A DNA stretch of 10,045 nt from assembly GCA_020048595.1 (NCBI GenBank), contig JAIFMH010000323.1, forward strand, positions 1 to 10,045. The letters are read 5' to 3'. The notes under the pieces were generated by a model, which ran no database searches, was not told the DNA's origin, and saw nothing but the letters and a program-made list of their open reading frames with translations. The DNA is from Bacteroidota bacterium (lineage in GTDB: Bacteria; Bacteroidota; Bacteroidia; Bacteroidales; UBA4417). Positions within the stretch are counted from its first letter, which is position 1, and each line of letters begins with the position of its first letter. Below are positions 1 through 6,292 of the stretch, piece by piece. The position numbers were made by a program, and so were the translations under genes.

Positions 1-186
1 TTCGAAATGGTTCTGAGTGAAGAATTTGGACGCATGGTTTCTTACAACCATCCTTATATTACAAGCGTTACTCTCGAAGATGCTATTCAGAAGCCAAACC
101 TGGTAACTCTTGATACAGCTCTTATGAAAACCGCCCGCGGACTGGGAATCAGTTTCGGAAACGATCAGATTGCTTTAGAAGAATAA
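1..186 (+). CDS. 6-phosphofructokinase, C-terminal fragment (5' end outside window)
   Basis: This open frame runs in from the left edge and ends at TAA 184-186, giving the last 61 residues. The fragment reads FGRMVSYN...ITSVTLEDAI, then KPNLVTLDTALMKTARGLGISFG. This matches the C-terminal end of ATP-dependent 6-phosphofructokinases, where a 'G.MV....I..V.LEEA.' strand-helix is followed by an 'LV..D..L...AR.LGISFG' tail. The enzyme phosphorylates fructose 6-phosphate in glycolysis in the cytosol. No catalytic motif (the GGDGT-type ATP site or the PGTIDND-type substrate site) lies inside the window, so the phosphate donor (ATP or pyrophosphate) cannot be decided. A strong terminator follows 25 bp after the stop, so the gene is transcriptionally separate from the cco cluster. 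The family call comes from remembered sequence patterns. Confidence 0.75.
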   Translation, partial: FEMVLSEEFGRMVSYNHPYITSVTLEDAIQKPNLVTLDTALMKTARGLGISFGNDQIALEE

Positions 187-210
187 TCTGGAATCCCATA
201 ATAATATTGA

Positions 211-239
211 AAAAACCTCCTACATGGAGGTTTTTTTTT
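211..239 (+). terminator. Intrinsic terminator after phosphofructokinase gene
   Basis: Perfect stem of ten base pairs: arms 211-220 (AAAAACCTCC) and 226-235 (GGAGGTTTTT), loop TACAT 221-225, with the T tract running to 239. The A-tract on the 5' side means it could also work on the minus strand. Confidence 0.9.
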
Positions 240-246
240 GCATTTC

Positions 247-363
247 CGTAGAGACGCGATGCTCGCGTCTCTGCGAAAATGGTACAATATACCGCAGAGA
301 CGCAAACATTGCGTCTCTGCGAAAATATTCCAATATACCAAGAGACGCAAACATTGCGTCTCT
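247..363. repeat. Three tandem palindromic hairpin repeats (AGAGACGC/GCGTCTCT family)
   Basis: Three hairpins share the core arms AGAGACGC and GCGTCTCT. Unit 1 has arms AGAGACGCGA 250-259 and TCGCGTCTCT 263-272 around TGC. Unit 2 has 13-bp arms, 293-305 and 309-321, around ACA. Unit 3 has arms AGAGACGCAA 341-350 and TTGCGTCTCT 354-363 around ACA. Arm starts are spaced 46 and 45 bp. The two spacers (273-292 and 322-340) are themselves alike (both contain GAAAAT and CAATATACC), so the unit is hairpin plus spacer, duplicated in tandem. Palindromes of this sort are dispersed intergenic repeats in several bacterial genomes. The array sits between the phosphofructokinase terminator and ccoI; no coding function is evident. 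Confidence 0.9.
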
Positions 364-416
364 ACACAAATAACGGACAAAAATGTCTATTTTTACGACC
401 CTATTAAAATTGAAAA

Positions 417-2798
417 ATGGCAGAATGCATACATTGCGGGCAGGATTGTGGTAAAAATCCGGTGATTTGGGATGAAAAACCATTCTGTTGCAACGGTTGC
501 AGCATGGTGTACCAGATACTGTCGGAAAAGAAACTGGATCGGTATTATGATATGATGCCGACACCCGGAATCCGCCTCGATCAGGAAAATACTTCCGGTA
601 CCCGGTATGCGTATCTCGATAATGAAGAAATCCGCTTAAAACTGCTCGATTTCTCTGATGGCGGCATTTCCCGTGTTAATCTTTTTATTCCTGCAATCCA
701 CTGCAGCTCATGTATCTGGCTTCTCGAAAACCTGGATACGCTGCATCCCGGAATTATGCATTCGCATGTGAATTTTGTGAGGAAAGAAGTAAGTATCACA
801 TTCCGCGAAAGTGATATTTCCCTTCGGCAGGTTGTGGAGCTTTTACATACCATTCATTATATACCGGATATAAGCTATAACAAAGAAAAGAAAGACGATC
901 ATCAGAAAGCAAACCGACGGATGATTATGAAAATTGGCGTTGCTGGTTTTGCATTCGGAAACATTATGCTTCTCAGTTTTCCTGATTACCTGCCTGGTGG
1001 CGAAGCAATTGACGAATTGATGGCGGGAACATTTGGTATTGTCTCTTTTATTTTGGCTTTGCCGGTTATCACATTTTGCAGCAGCGATTTCTTTTTGTCA
1101 GCATTTAAAAGCTTACGCAAGAAGATCATAAATATTGATTTGCCTTTATCTATTGGTATTCTCGCACTTTTTCTCGAAAGCAGTTACGAAATTTTCAGTG
1201 GTGCAGGCACAGGCTATATGGATTCACTGGCAGGTTTGCTCTTTTTTATGCTGATAGGTCGCTGGTATCAAAGCCGTACATATCAATCTTTATCTTTCGA
1301 TCGCGATTATCGGTCATATTTTCCGATTGCCGTTACACGATTACTTGACGGGAAGGAAGATTTTGTACAGTTAAAAGACCTGAAAACCGGCGATATAATT
1401 TTAGTCAGAAATGGAGAGTTAATACCGGTTGATTCAATATTAACGGATGGCGAAGGGAATATTGATTACAGTTTCGTAACCGGAGAATCGATTCCGGTAG
1501 CTAAAAAAACGGGTGATTTTGTTTTTGCAGGCGGAAAGCAATCCGGGGCAGCCATCAAACTCAGGGTTGAAAAAGAAGTTGCTCAGAGCTATCTCACTCA
1601 ATTATGGAATGAGGATAAACTCGGTACCGAAGGAGAAATACAGATGCAATCGGTTATAACCAAAGTGAGTCATTATTTTACTCTTGTTATACTCGCAATT
1701 GCATTCAGCGCCGGAGTTTATTGGTCGTTTACTGATTTTGGGAAGGCGGTTTATGTATTTGCGTCCATTCTTATCGTTGCTTGCCCTTGTGCATTGTCAC
1801 TTACAATTCCTTTTACGTTTGGAAATGTAATGCGGGTTTTTGGGCGTAACGGCTTTTATATTAAAAATACAGAGGTGATTGAAAAGCTCACTCATGCCGA
1901 TACGGTTGTATTTGATAAAACCGGCACACTTACCCATTCCCGTACCATGAATATCGGTTGGGAAGGAAGTGAACTCAACCCGAAGGAAGAGCAGTTTATA
2001 CGATCAGTGGCCCGAAATTCAACTCATCCGCTTTCGGTAATGGTTAGCGAATGGTTGCCTGTAAGCGCATTGCTGGATGTAGAAGGGTATAAAGAAATCA
2101 GCGGCCTTGGAATAACCGGGAAGGTTGATGGGCACCGTATCATGCTTGGTTCAAGAAAGTTTATTGCCGGAAATGATGCTTCTGATGAAAGTAAAATATC
2201 ATCAGTGTACGTGTCAATCGACAATAAACTCCGTGGTTTTTTTAAAATGGAGAACCATTACCGCGAAGGATTGAGTGAAGTGCTTGATGGAATGCACCAT
2301 ATGCAGCTCCATTTATTAACTGGTGATAATAATTCGGAAGAGGAGAATCTTAAATCATACTTTAGGACTGAAACTCAGCTACATTTCAACCAAACTCCTG
2401 TCGATAAGCTTGATTATATCAATGAGCTGAAACAGGAAGGCCGAAATGTAATAATGATAGGCGACGGTTTAAATGATGCAGGTGCTCTGCTGAAAGCTGA
2501 TATCGGAATTACAATTGCTGATGATATCTATCATTTTTCGCCTGCCTGCGATGCAATATTAGCCTCATCCATGTTTGGCCGCTTGCAGGATTATTTGAAG
2601 TTTTCAAAATCAGCAATGAAAATAGTTTATGTCAGCTACCTGATTTCTTTCCTTTATAATATAGTCGGCCTGACCTTTGCGGTACAGGGATTATTGTCGC
2701 CGGTATTTGCAGCCATTTTGATGCCGTTAAGTTCTATCTCGGTTGTTACTTTTGCAAGTTTGTCGGTTTCAGCACTTTCGAAAGCCAGAAAATTTTAA
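417..2798 (+). CDS. ccoI: CcoI/FixI copper-transporting P1B-type ATPase for cbb3 oxidase assembly
   Basis: A 793-residue membrane ATPase that, in characterised systems, delivers copper for the CuB centre of cbb3 oxidase. The N-terminus is a Cys-rich metal-binding domain (C4, C7, C11 and C24, C25, C28). Next comes an HMA-like ferredoxin fold with C96-S-S-C99 in 'IHCSSCIWLLE', the form usual in CcoI rather than generic CopA. Membrane helices begin near residue 170. The actuator motif is TGES 355-358. The ion-channel motif is C456-P-C458. The phosphorylation site is D500 in DKTGT. The nucleotide-binding His-Pro is H537-P538. The hinge is GDGLND 682-687. All catalytic motifs are intact and length is normal for the family. 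The ATG at 417 is chosen because the metal-binding domain starts directly after it. I see no clear -7 motif upstream. The gene lies 218 bp ahead of ccoS. Confidence 0.95.
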   Translation: MAECIHCGQDCGKNPVIWDEKPFCCNGCSMVYQILSEKKLDRYYDMMPTPGIRLDQENTSGTRYAYLDNEEIRLKLLDFSDGGISRVNLFIPAIHCSSCIWLLENLDTLHPGIMHSHVNFVRKEVSITFRESDISLRQVVELLHTIHYIPDISYNKEKKDDHQKANRRMIMKIGVAGFAFGNIMLLSFPDYLPGGEAIDELMAGTFGIVSFILALPVITFCSSDFFLSAFKSLRKKIINIDLPLSIGILALFLESSYEIFSGAGTGYMDSLAGLLFFMLIGRWYQSRTYQSLSFDRDYRSYFPIAVTRLLDGKEDFVQLKDLKTGDIILVRNGELIPVDSILTDGEGNIDYSFVTGESIPVAKKTGDFVFAGGKQSGAAIKLRVEKEVAQSYLTQLWNEDKLGTEGEIQMQSVITKVSHYFTLVILAIAFSAGVYWSFTDFGKAVYVFASILIVACPCALSLTIPFTFGNVMRVFGRNGFYIKNTEVIEKLTHADTVVFDKTGTLTHSRTMNIGWEGSELNPKEEQFIRSVARNSTHPLSVMVSEWLPVSALLDVEGYKEISGLGITGKVDGHRIMLGSRKFIAGNDASDESKISSVYVSIDNKLRGFFKMENHYREGLSEVLDGMHHMQLHLLTGDNNSEEENLKSYFRTETQLHFNQTPVDKLDYINELKQEGRNVIMIGDGLNDAGALLKADIGITIADDIYHFSPACDAILASSMFGRLQDYLKFSKSAMKIVYVSYLISFLYNIVGLTFAVQGLLSPVFAAILMPLSSISVVTFASLSVSALSKARKF

Positions 2799-3016
2799 TT
2801 TAATACAATCTGTACTTAATTGAATCAGGTACCGGATTACTTGTTTTTTTTGCCCATTACTTACGGTTGTTAATAATATGTTAATTTGGATATATATTAA
2901 AGTATTATCGTTCAGCTACATATATGTTTATTAGGAATTATTCTAAATTGCCAATCGCCTGACCTTTGTAATACCTGATTCAATATCTTTGGCTAATTCA
3001 ATATTCCAATACCTAA
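2799..3016. promoter_or_regulatory. Intergenic regulatory region upstream of ccoS, with 13-bp inverted repeat
   Basis: AT-rich, non-coding 218 bp between ccoI and ccoS. It contains a perfect 13-bp inverted repeat: ATTGAATCAGGTA at 2819-2831 and TACCTGATTCAAT at 2972-2984, 140 bp apart. The right copy abuts the -7 promoter element. A further direct repeat, ATTCAATAT, occurs at 2978-2986 and 2996-3004, flanking that element. These TTGAAT/ATTCAA half sites could be operator sites for the oxidase operon, but they do not fit the FNR consensus TTGATnnnnATCAA. No terminator with a T tract is visible after ccoI; a T run at 2844-2851 lacks a stem. Confidence 0.5.
2984..2991 (+). promoter_or_regulatory. 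Bacteroidota-type -7 promoter element for the ccoSNOQP operon
   Basis: TATCTTTG is an exact match to the Bacteroidota primary sigma -7 consensus TAnnTTTG. It lies 25 bp before the ccoS ATG, which would give a 5' leader of roughly 20 nt. A TTTG at 2965-2968 resembles the -33 box, but its 15-bp spacing is shorter than the usual 19-21. The call rests on the -7 box, its position, and the similar arrangement before ccoH and the cytochrome c gene. Confidence 0.55.
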
Positions 3017-3199
3017 ATGAGTGTAATAGTAGTACTGATAGGTTTCAGTTTAGTTGTCGCTTCTGGTTTCCTGATTGCTTTTTTATGGGCAGTTAAATCC
3101 GGTCAGTACGATGATGATGTATCGCCATCCATCAGGATTTTATATGATAATGAAGAGAATAAATCCGAACAAACAAATACAAACCAAAACAAAGTTTAG
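3017..3199 (+). CDS. ccoS: CcoS, cbb3 oxidase maturation protein
   Basis: A 60-residue single-span membrane protein. The N-terminal helix (about residues 3-25) ends in FLWAVKSGQYDD, the conserved 'F.WAV.SGQ.DD' signature of CcoS, followed by the typical 'P..RIL.D.E' stretch. The last 15 residues are polar and Asn/Gln-rich. In proteobacteria CcoS is needed for haem b and CuB insertion into the oxidase; the same role is inferred here. It begins the operon, 16 bp ahead of ccoN, just downstream of the -7 element. Confidence 0.92.
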   Translation: MSVIVVLIGFSLVVASGFLIAFLWAVKSGQYDDDVSPSIRILYDNEENKSEQTNTNQNKV

Positions 3200-3215
3200 T
3201 TAAACCAAAAAGCGT

Positions 3216-4460
3216 ATGGAATTACAAAAATTTTACTACGACAACAAAATTGTTAAGCAGTTTGCCTATGCCACCATATTTTGGGGAGTAGTGGGCATGC
3301 TGGCCGGGGTATTGATTGCCACGCAAATGGTATGGCCTGCCGCAAATTTCAATTTGCCTTACTTAACATTCGGGCGTTGGAGACCGGTTCACACCAATGC
3401 AGTGATTTTTGCATTTGTTGGTAACGGCATTTTTACAGGATACTACTATTCATTGCAACGCTTACTCAAAACAGGTATGGCTAGCCAGTGGATGTCAAAA
3501 GTTCATTTCTGGGGCTGGCAATCTATAATTGTGCTTGCGGCAGTTTCATTACTTGCCGGTTTCACAACCGGTAAAGAGTATGCCGAGCTTGAATGGCCTA
3601 TCGACATTCTGATCGCTGTGATCTGGGTAATTTTCGGTTGGAATATGATGTGGACAATCCTTAAACGCAGGGTAAAACACATTTATGTGGCTATATGGTT
3701 TTACATTGCTACGTTTGTAACAGTTGCTATTCTTCACATTGTTAACTCAATGGAAATTCCCTGGTCGCTTTTTAAAAGTTACCCGGTTTATGCAGGTGTG
3801 CAGGATGCGCTTGTACAATGGTGGTATGGACATAATGCAGTTGCATTTTTCCTTACAACTCCTTACCTCGGGCTTATGTATTATTTTATGCCTAAAGCCG
3901 CAAACCGCCCGGTTTATTCTTATAAGCTGAGTATTCTGCATTTCTGGGCACTTATATTCCTTTATATCTGGGCAGGACCACACCATTTATTATACCAGGC
4001 TTTGCCAAACTGGGCACAATCCTTGGGTACTGTATTCTCAATTATGCTTATTGCTCCGTCGTGGGGAGGTATGATCAATGGTTTACTAACTTTACGTGGC
4101 GCATGGGACAGGGTTCGGGAAGAGCCGGTACTCAAATTCTTTGTGGTTGCTGTTACCGCTTATGGTATGTCAACTTTCGAAGGCCCTATGCTTTCGCTAA
4201 AAAATATTAACGCAATCAGTCACTTTACCAACTGGACTGTTGCCCACGTGCATATCGGAGCGTTAGGATGGAATGGTTTCCTCACTTTTGGTATGATCTA
4301 CTGGCTGTTCCCACGCATGTTCGGAACTAAACTTTATTCAAATAAACTGGCTAACCTGCATTTCTGGTTAGGTACGCTTGCCATGTTATTTTATTCCATT
4401 CCATGGTATATCCTAACTACCTGGAAATCGTCACCCAGATCATGCCTATGTATTACATGA
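3216..4460 (+). CDS. ccoN: CcoN, catalytic subunit I of cbb3 oxidase; ORF runs out of frame before the last helix
   Basis: Haem-copper oxidase subunit that reduces O2 at a haem b3-CuB centre in the inner membrane. All redox ligands are present: H59 (RPVHTNAV) and H346 for low-spin haem b, H344 for haem b3 (AHVHIGALGW), H206 (WYGHNAVAFF), H256 and H257 (AGPHH) for CuB, and Y250 at the position of the cross-linked tyrosine. Eleven helices can be followed up to FYSIPW (residues 392-397). After about Y398 the frame gives 16 unrelated residues and stops at 4460. The true continuation (YPNYLEIVTQIMPMYYMR, helix 12) is in the next ORF in another frame. The loop normally joining them, of the 'AGFTQGLMW' type, is absent. 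In this phylum ccoN and ccoO are usually one ccoNO gene, so this is best read as the 5' part of a disrupted ccoNO. Confidence 0.93.
   Translation: MELQKFYYDNKIVKQFAYATIFWGVVGMLAGVLIATQMVWPAANFNLPYLTFGRWRPVHTNAVIFAFVGNGIFTGYYYSLQRLLKTGMASQWMSKVHFWGWQSIIVLAAVSLLAGFTTGKEYAELEWPIDILIAVIWVIFGWNMMWTILKRRVKHIYVAIWFYIATFVTVAILHIVNSMEIPWSLFKSYPVYAGVQDALVQWWYGHNAVAFFLTTPYLGLMYYFMPKAANRPVYSYKLSILHFWALIFLYIWAGPHHLLYQALPNWAQSLGTVFSIMLIAPSWGGMINGLLTLRGAWDRVREEPVLKFFVVAVTAYGMSTFEGPMLSLKNINAISHFTNWTVAHVHIGALGWNGFLTFGMIYWLFPRMFGTKLYSNKLANLHFWLGTLAMLFYSIPWYILTTWKSSPRSCLCIT
4401..4412 (+). other. Frame break / apparent internal deletion in ccoNO
   Basis: Homology to CcoN in the upstream frame ends with P-W-Y (codons 4401-4409). 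Homology in the downstream frame resumes with (M)VYPNY from 4403/4406. Joining them requires a -1 shift, and about 18-20 conserved residues are also missing, so about 55, 58 or 61 bp (1 mod 3) appear lost. Bases 4403-4409 (ATGGTAT) can be read as part of either flank, as expected of a deletion between short direct repeats. No slippery heptamer is present. Confidence 0.75.
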
Positions 4461-5296
4461 GATTATTTGGTGGCTTGCTTTATTTTGCAGGAATGTTTAT
4501 TCTTGTATACAACATTTATAAAACGGTGAAAGCTGGATCTTTTATCGCCATGGAAGCTGCCGAAGCTCCAGCTCTCGAAAAAGAGGGCGCCCGGAAATCA
4601 GGCGAAAGCTACCATCGTTTTATCGAGCGTCGTCCGGTTCAATTTATGATTTTGTCTATTGTTGCCATACTAATTGGTGGAATAGTTGAAATTGTTCCTA
4701 CTTACCTTATTAAATCAAATATCCCGACTATAGCAACTGTTAAACCATACACACCACTCGAGTTGCATGGTCGTGATATATATATCAAAGAAGGTTGTTA
4801 TACATGCCACTCGCAAATGGTAAGACCATTCAGGTCGGAAACGGAACGCTACGGCGAATATTCAAAAGCCGGGGAGTACGTATATGATCATCCGTTCCAA
4901 TGGGGATCGAAACGTATAGGTCCCGATTTGTGGCGCGAAGGTGTTAAAAGCGGCCCGCTTTATAAACCTGATTCATGGCATTACAACCACTTTATGGATC
5001 CGCAAAAAATCAATGCCCAATCCATTATGCCAAAATATCCATGGCTTGCCGAAAGTGAGATTGATATAGAGTCAACTCCCGCAAAGATCAGGGTAATGCA
5101 ATATCTTGGTGTTCCATATCCCGAAGGTTACGATCTGAAAGCCAATGATGACGTAAAAGCTCAGGCTGAAAAAATTGCAGCCGGACTCAGGGCAGAAGGA
5201 ATAGACATAACAGCATCCAAGCAGATAATAGCTCTGATCGCTTATATTCAGCGCCTTGGTACTGACGTTGGAGACAGTAAAACAGCTCAAAAATAA
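4403..5296 (+). CDS. ccoO: CcoO, mono-haem cytochrome c subunit II, with the last CcoN helix at its N-terminus (3' part of ccoNO)
   Basis: This frame begins at ATG 4403, inside the ccoN ORF, and overlaps it by 58 bp. Residues 1-40 are the end of CcoN (helix 12, about 14-38). A charged Ala/Glu-rich linker (about 42-77) leads to the CcoO anchor helix (about 78-98). The periplasmic c-type domain has C132-Y-T-C-H136 followed by SQMVRPFRSETERYGEYS, the CcoO signature, and M209 (SIMPKYPW) as the likely axial ligand. CcoO takes electrons from CcoP and passes them to CcoN. Since the ORF carries a piece of CcoN, it is not a natural stand-alone ccoO: it is the rest of a fused ccoNO put out of frame. 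ATG 4403 has no visible ribosome-binding site and may not be used. ccoQ follows 18 bp after the stop. Confidence 0.92.
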   Translation: MVYPNYLEIVTQIMPMYYMRLFGGLLYFAGMFILVYNIYKTVKAGSFIAMEAAEAPALEKEGARKSGESYHRFIERRPVQFMILSIVAILIGGIVEIVPTYLIKSNIPTIATVKPYTPLELHGRDIYIKEGCYTCHSQMVRPFRSETERYGEYSKAGEYVYDHPFQWGSKRIGPDLWREGVKSGPLYKPDSWHYNHFMDPQKINAQSIMPKYPWLAESEIDIESTPAKIRVMQYLGVPYPEGYDLKANDDVKAQAEKIAAGLRAEGIDITASKQIIALIAYIQRLGTDVGDSKTAQK

Positions 5297-5314
5297 TTAA
5301 ACGGAAAACACATC

Positions 5315-5506
5315 ATGGGAATAGTTTCACGCTTATTTGACAGTATCGACGGAATCTACTGGTTCCCGATCATCGCTCTTGCACTTTTTATTGTTTTCTT
5401 TAGCCTGATAGCAGTTCATACTCTTACGATGCAAAAGAGCAAAGAAGAAGAATGTGGTATTTTGCCTTTCGAAAACGATGAACAGATTCAATCACGTGAA
5501 GTGTAA
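5315..5506 (+). CDS. ccoQ: CcoQ-like small subunit of cbb3 oxidase
   Basis: A 63-residue protein with one membrane helix (about residues 15-36, WFPIIALALFIVFFSLIAVHTL) and a short acidic cytoplasmic tail, in the usual ccoQ position between ccoO and ccoP. Small CcoQ/FixQ proteins stabilise the association of CcoP with the CcoNO core in proteobacteria. Sequence conservation in this family is poor, so the name rests mainly on size, topology and place in the operon. The gene lies 18 bp after the ccoO stop and 24 bp before ccoP. The tail contains one cysteine (EEECGILPF), whose role is unknown. Confidence 0.8.
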   Translation: MGIVSRLFDSIDGIYWFPIIALALFIVFFSLIAVHTLTMQKSKEEECGILPFENDEQIQSREV

Positions 5507-5530
5507 GTTAAACCCTCAATAAAAAGAAAT

Positions 5531-6163
5531 ATGAGCAATTCAGAAGACTATAAAAATCACCAGGAAGAACCTGAAATTGACGAATTAACCAATGATAGAT
5601 ATCTTGGCGGCCATGAATATGACGGCATTAGGGAACTTGATAATAAGTTGCCGCGTTGGTGGGTTTACCTGTTTTATGTAACAATAATTTTTGCTGTAGT
5701 TTATATGCTTGGTTACCACGTTACCAAATGGTGGCCGCTTCAGGATGAGGAGTATAAAAACGAAATGGCAGTGCAGGATGAAATTAAAAAAGCCAATCCT
5801 GATCCTGTTTTTGACATTGAAGCTATGGTTCCAATGACCGCTGCTGCAGATCTGGCCGCCGGACAGGATACTTACAAAAAAATCTGTTCAGTGTGTCACG
5901 GTCAGAAAGGCGAAGGGCTTGTCGGACCTAATTTTACTGATGAGTACTGGATTCATGGTGATTCAACAAATAATACCATTTCGATTAAGAACCTTTACCA
6001 GGTTGTAATTGATGGCGTTATTGAAAAGGGCATGATTCCGTATAAGGATCAGTTGAGTCCTGTTCAGATACAGCAGGTTTTAAGTTATATACTTACGCTG
6101 CAAGGAACAAATCCTCCAAATCCTAAAGCTCCGCAAGGGCCCAAATACGAGAAAATTAGTTAG
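5531..6163 (+). CDS. ccoP: CcoP, cytochrome c subunit III of cbb3 oxidase (single haem)
   Basis: A 210-residue membrane-anchored cytochrome c that receives electrons from donors and passes them to CcoO. Residues 28-44, HEYDGIRELDNKLPRWW, are the characteristic CcoP N-terminal motif, followed by one helix (about 43-65). The periplasmic domain has a single haem site, C119-S-V-C-H123, with M168 (KGMIPYKD) as probable sixth ligand. Proteobacterial CcoP usually has two c haems and about 300 residues; this one has one haem and a Pro-rich tail (NPPNPKAPQGP). The short form is complete: both ends are in order and no frame break is seen. It ends the ccoSNOQP unit, with a terminator 73 bp after the stop. 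Confidence 0.93.
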   Translation: MSNSEDYKNHQEEPEIDELTNDRYLGGHEYDGIRELDNKLPRWWVYLFYVTIIFAVVYMLGYHVTKWWPLQDEEYKNEMAVQDEIKKANPDPVFDIEAMVPMTAAADLAAGQDTYKKICSVCHGQKGEGLVGPNFTDEYWIHGDSTNNTISIKNLYQVVIDGVIEKGMIPYKDQLSPVQIQQVLSYILTLQGTNPPNPKAPQGPKYEKIS

Positions 6164-6235
6164 AATACGCATTTAACCTTTGCATTGCTACTTTTTTTAT
6201 AACCTGATTATGAAATTCTAATTATCCAAAATGAA

Positions 6236-6269
6236 GGCTGTGGAGTTTTTGCTCTCCACAGTCTTTTTT
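6236..6269 (+). terminator. Intrinsic terminator between ccoP and ccoG
   Basis: Ten-pair stem with one G-T wobble: arms 6236-6245 (GGCTGTGGAG) and 6254-6263 (CTCCACAGTC), eight-base loop, and six T at 6264-6269. It sits only 23 bp before the ccoG start. Downstream genes must therefore be expressed by read-through or from a promoter overlapping this region; I see no clear TAnnTTTG box (AACCTTTG at 6175-6182 is one base off and upstream of the stem). Confidence 0.85.
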
Positions 6270-6292
6270 AATTTTACCTGAAAATACATAGC

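Noticed and set aside
247..363. Possible CRISPR array (three repeats with 45-46 bp period)
   Set aside because: Repeats are full palindromes, the spacers resemble each other, there are only three units, and no cas gene is in the window.
165..564. Open frames on both strands across the hairpin array (165-380 minus, 220-564 minus, 238-465 plus)
   Set aside because: They are made of the repeated palindromes, which read open in several frames, and they overlap the terminator or the start of ccoI. The translations resemble no protein family.
2819..2984. MITE-like element bounded by the 13-bp inverted repeat
   Set aside because: No convincing target-site duplication flanks the two copies, so I keep it only as an alternative to an operator pair.
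2972..3004. FNR-type anaerobox upstream of ccoS
   Set aside because: The TTGAAT/ATTCAA sites do not match TTGATnnnnATCAA in sequence or spacing.
3549..3986. Open frames opposite to or overlapping ccoN (3549-3737 minus, 3747-3986 minus, 3724-3930 plus)
   Set aside because: Shadows of the ccoN coding sequence; the ccoN frame carries all haem and copper ligands throughout this stretch.
4401..4412. Programmed -1 frameshift producing a fused CcoNO
   Set aside because: No slippery heptamer or clear downstream hairpin is visible, and a frameshift alone would not restore the missing conserved loop.
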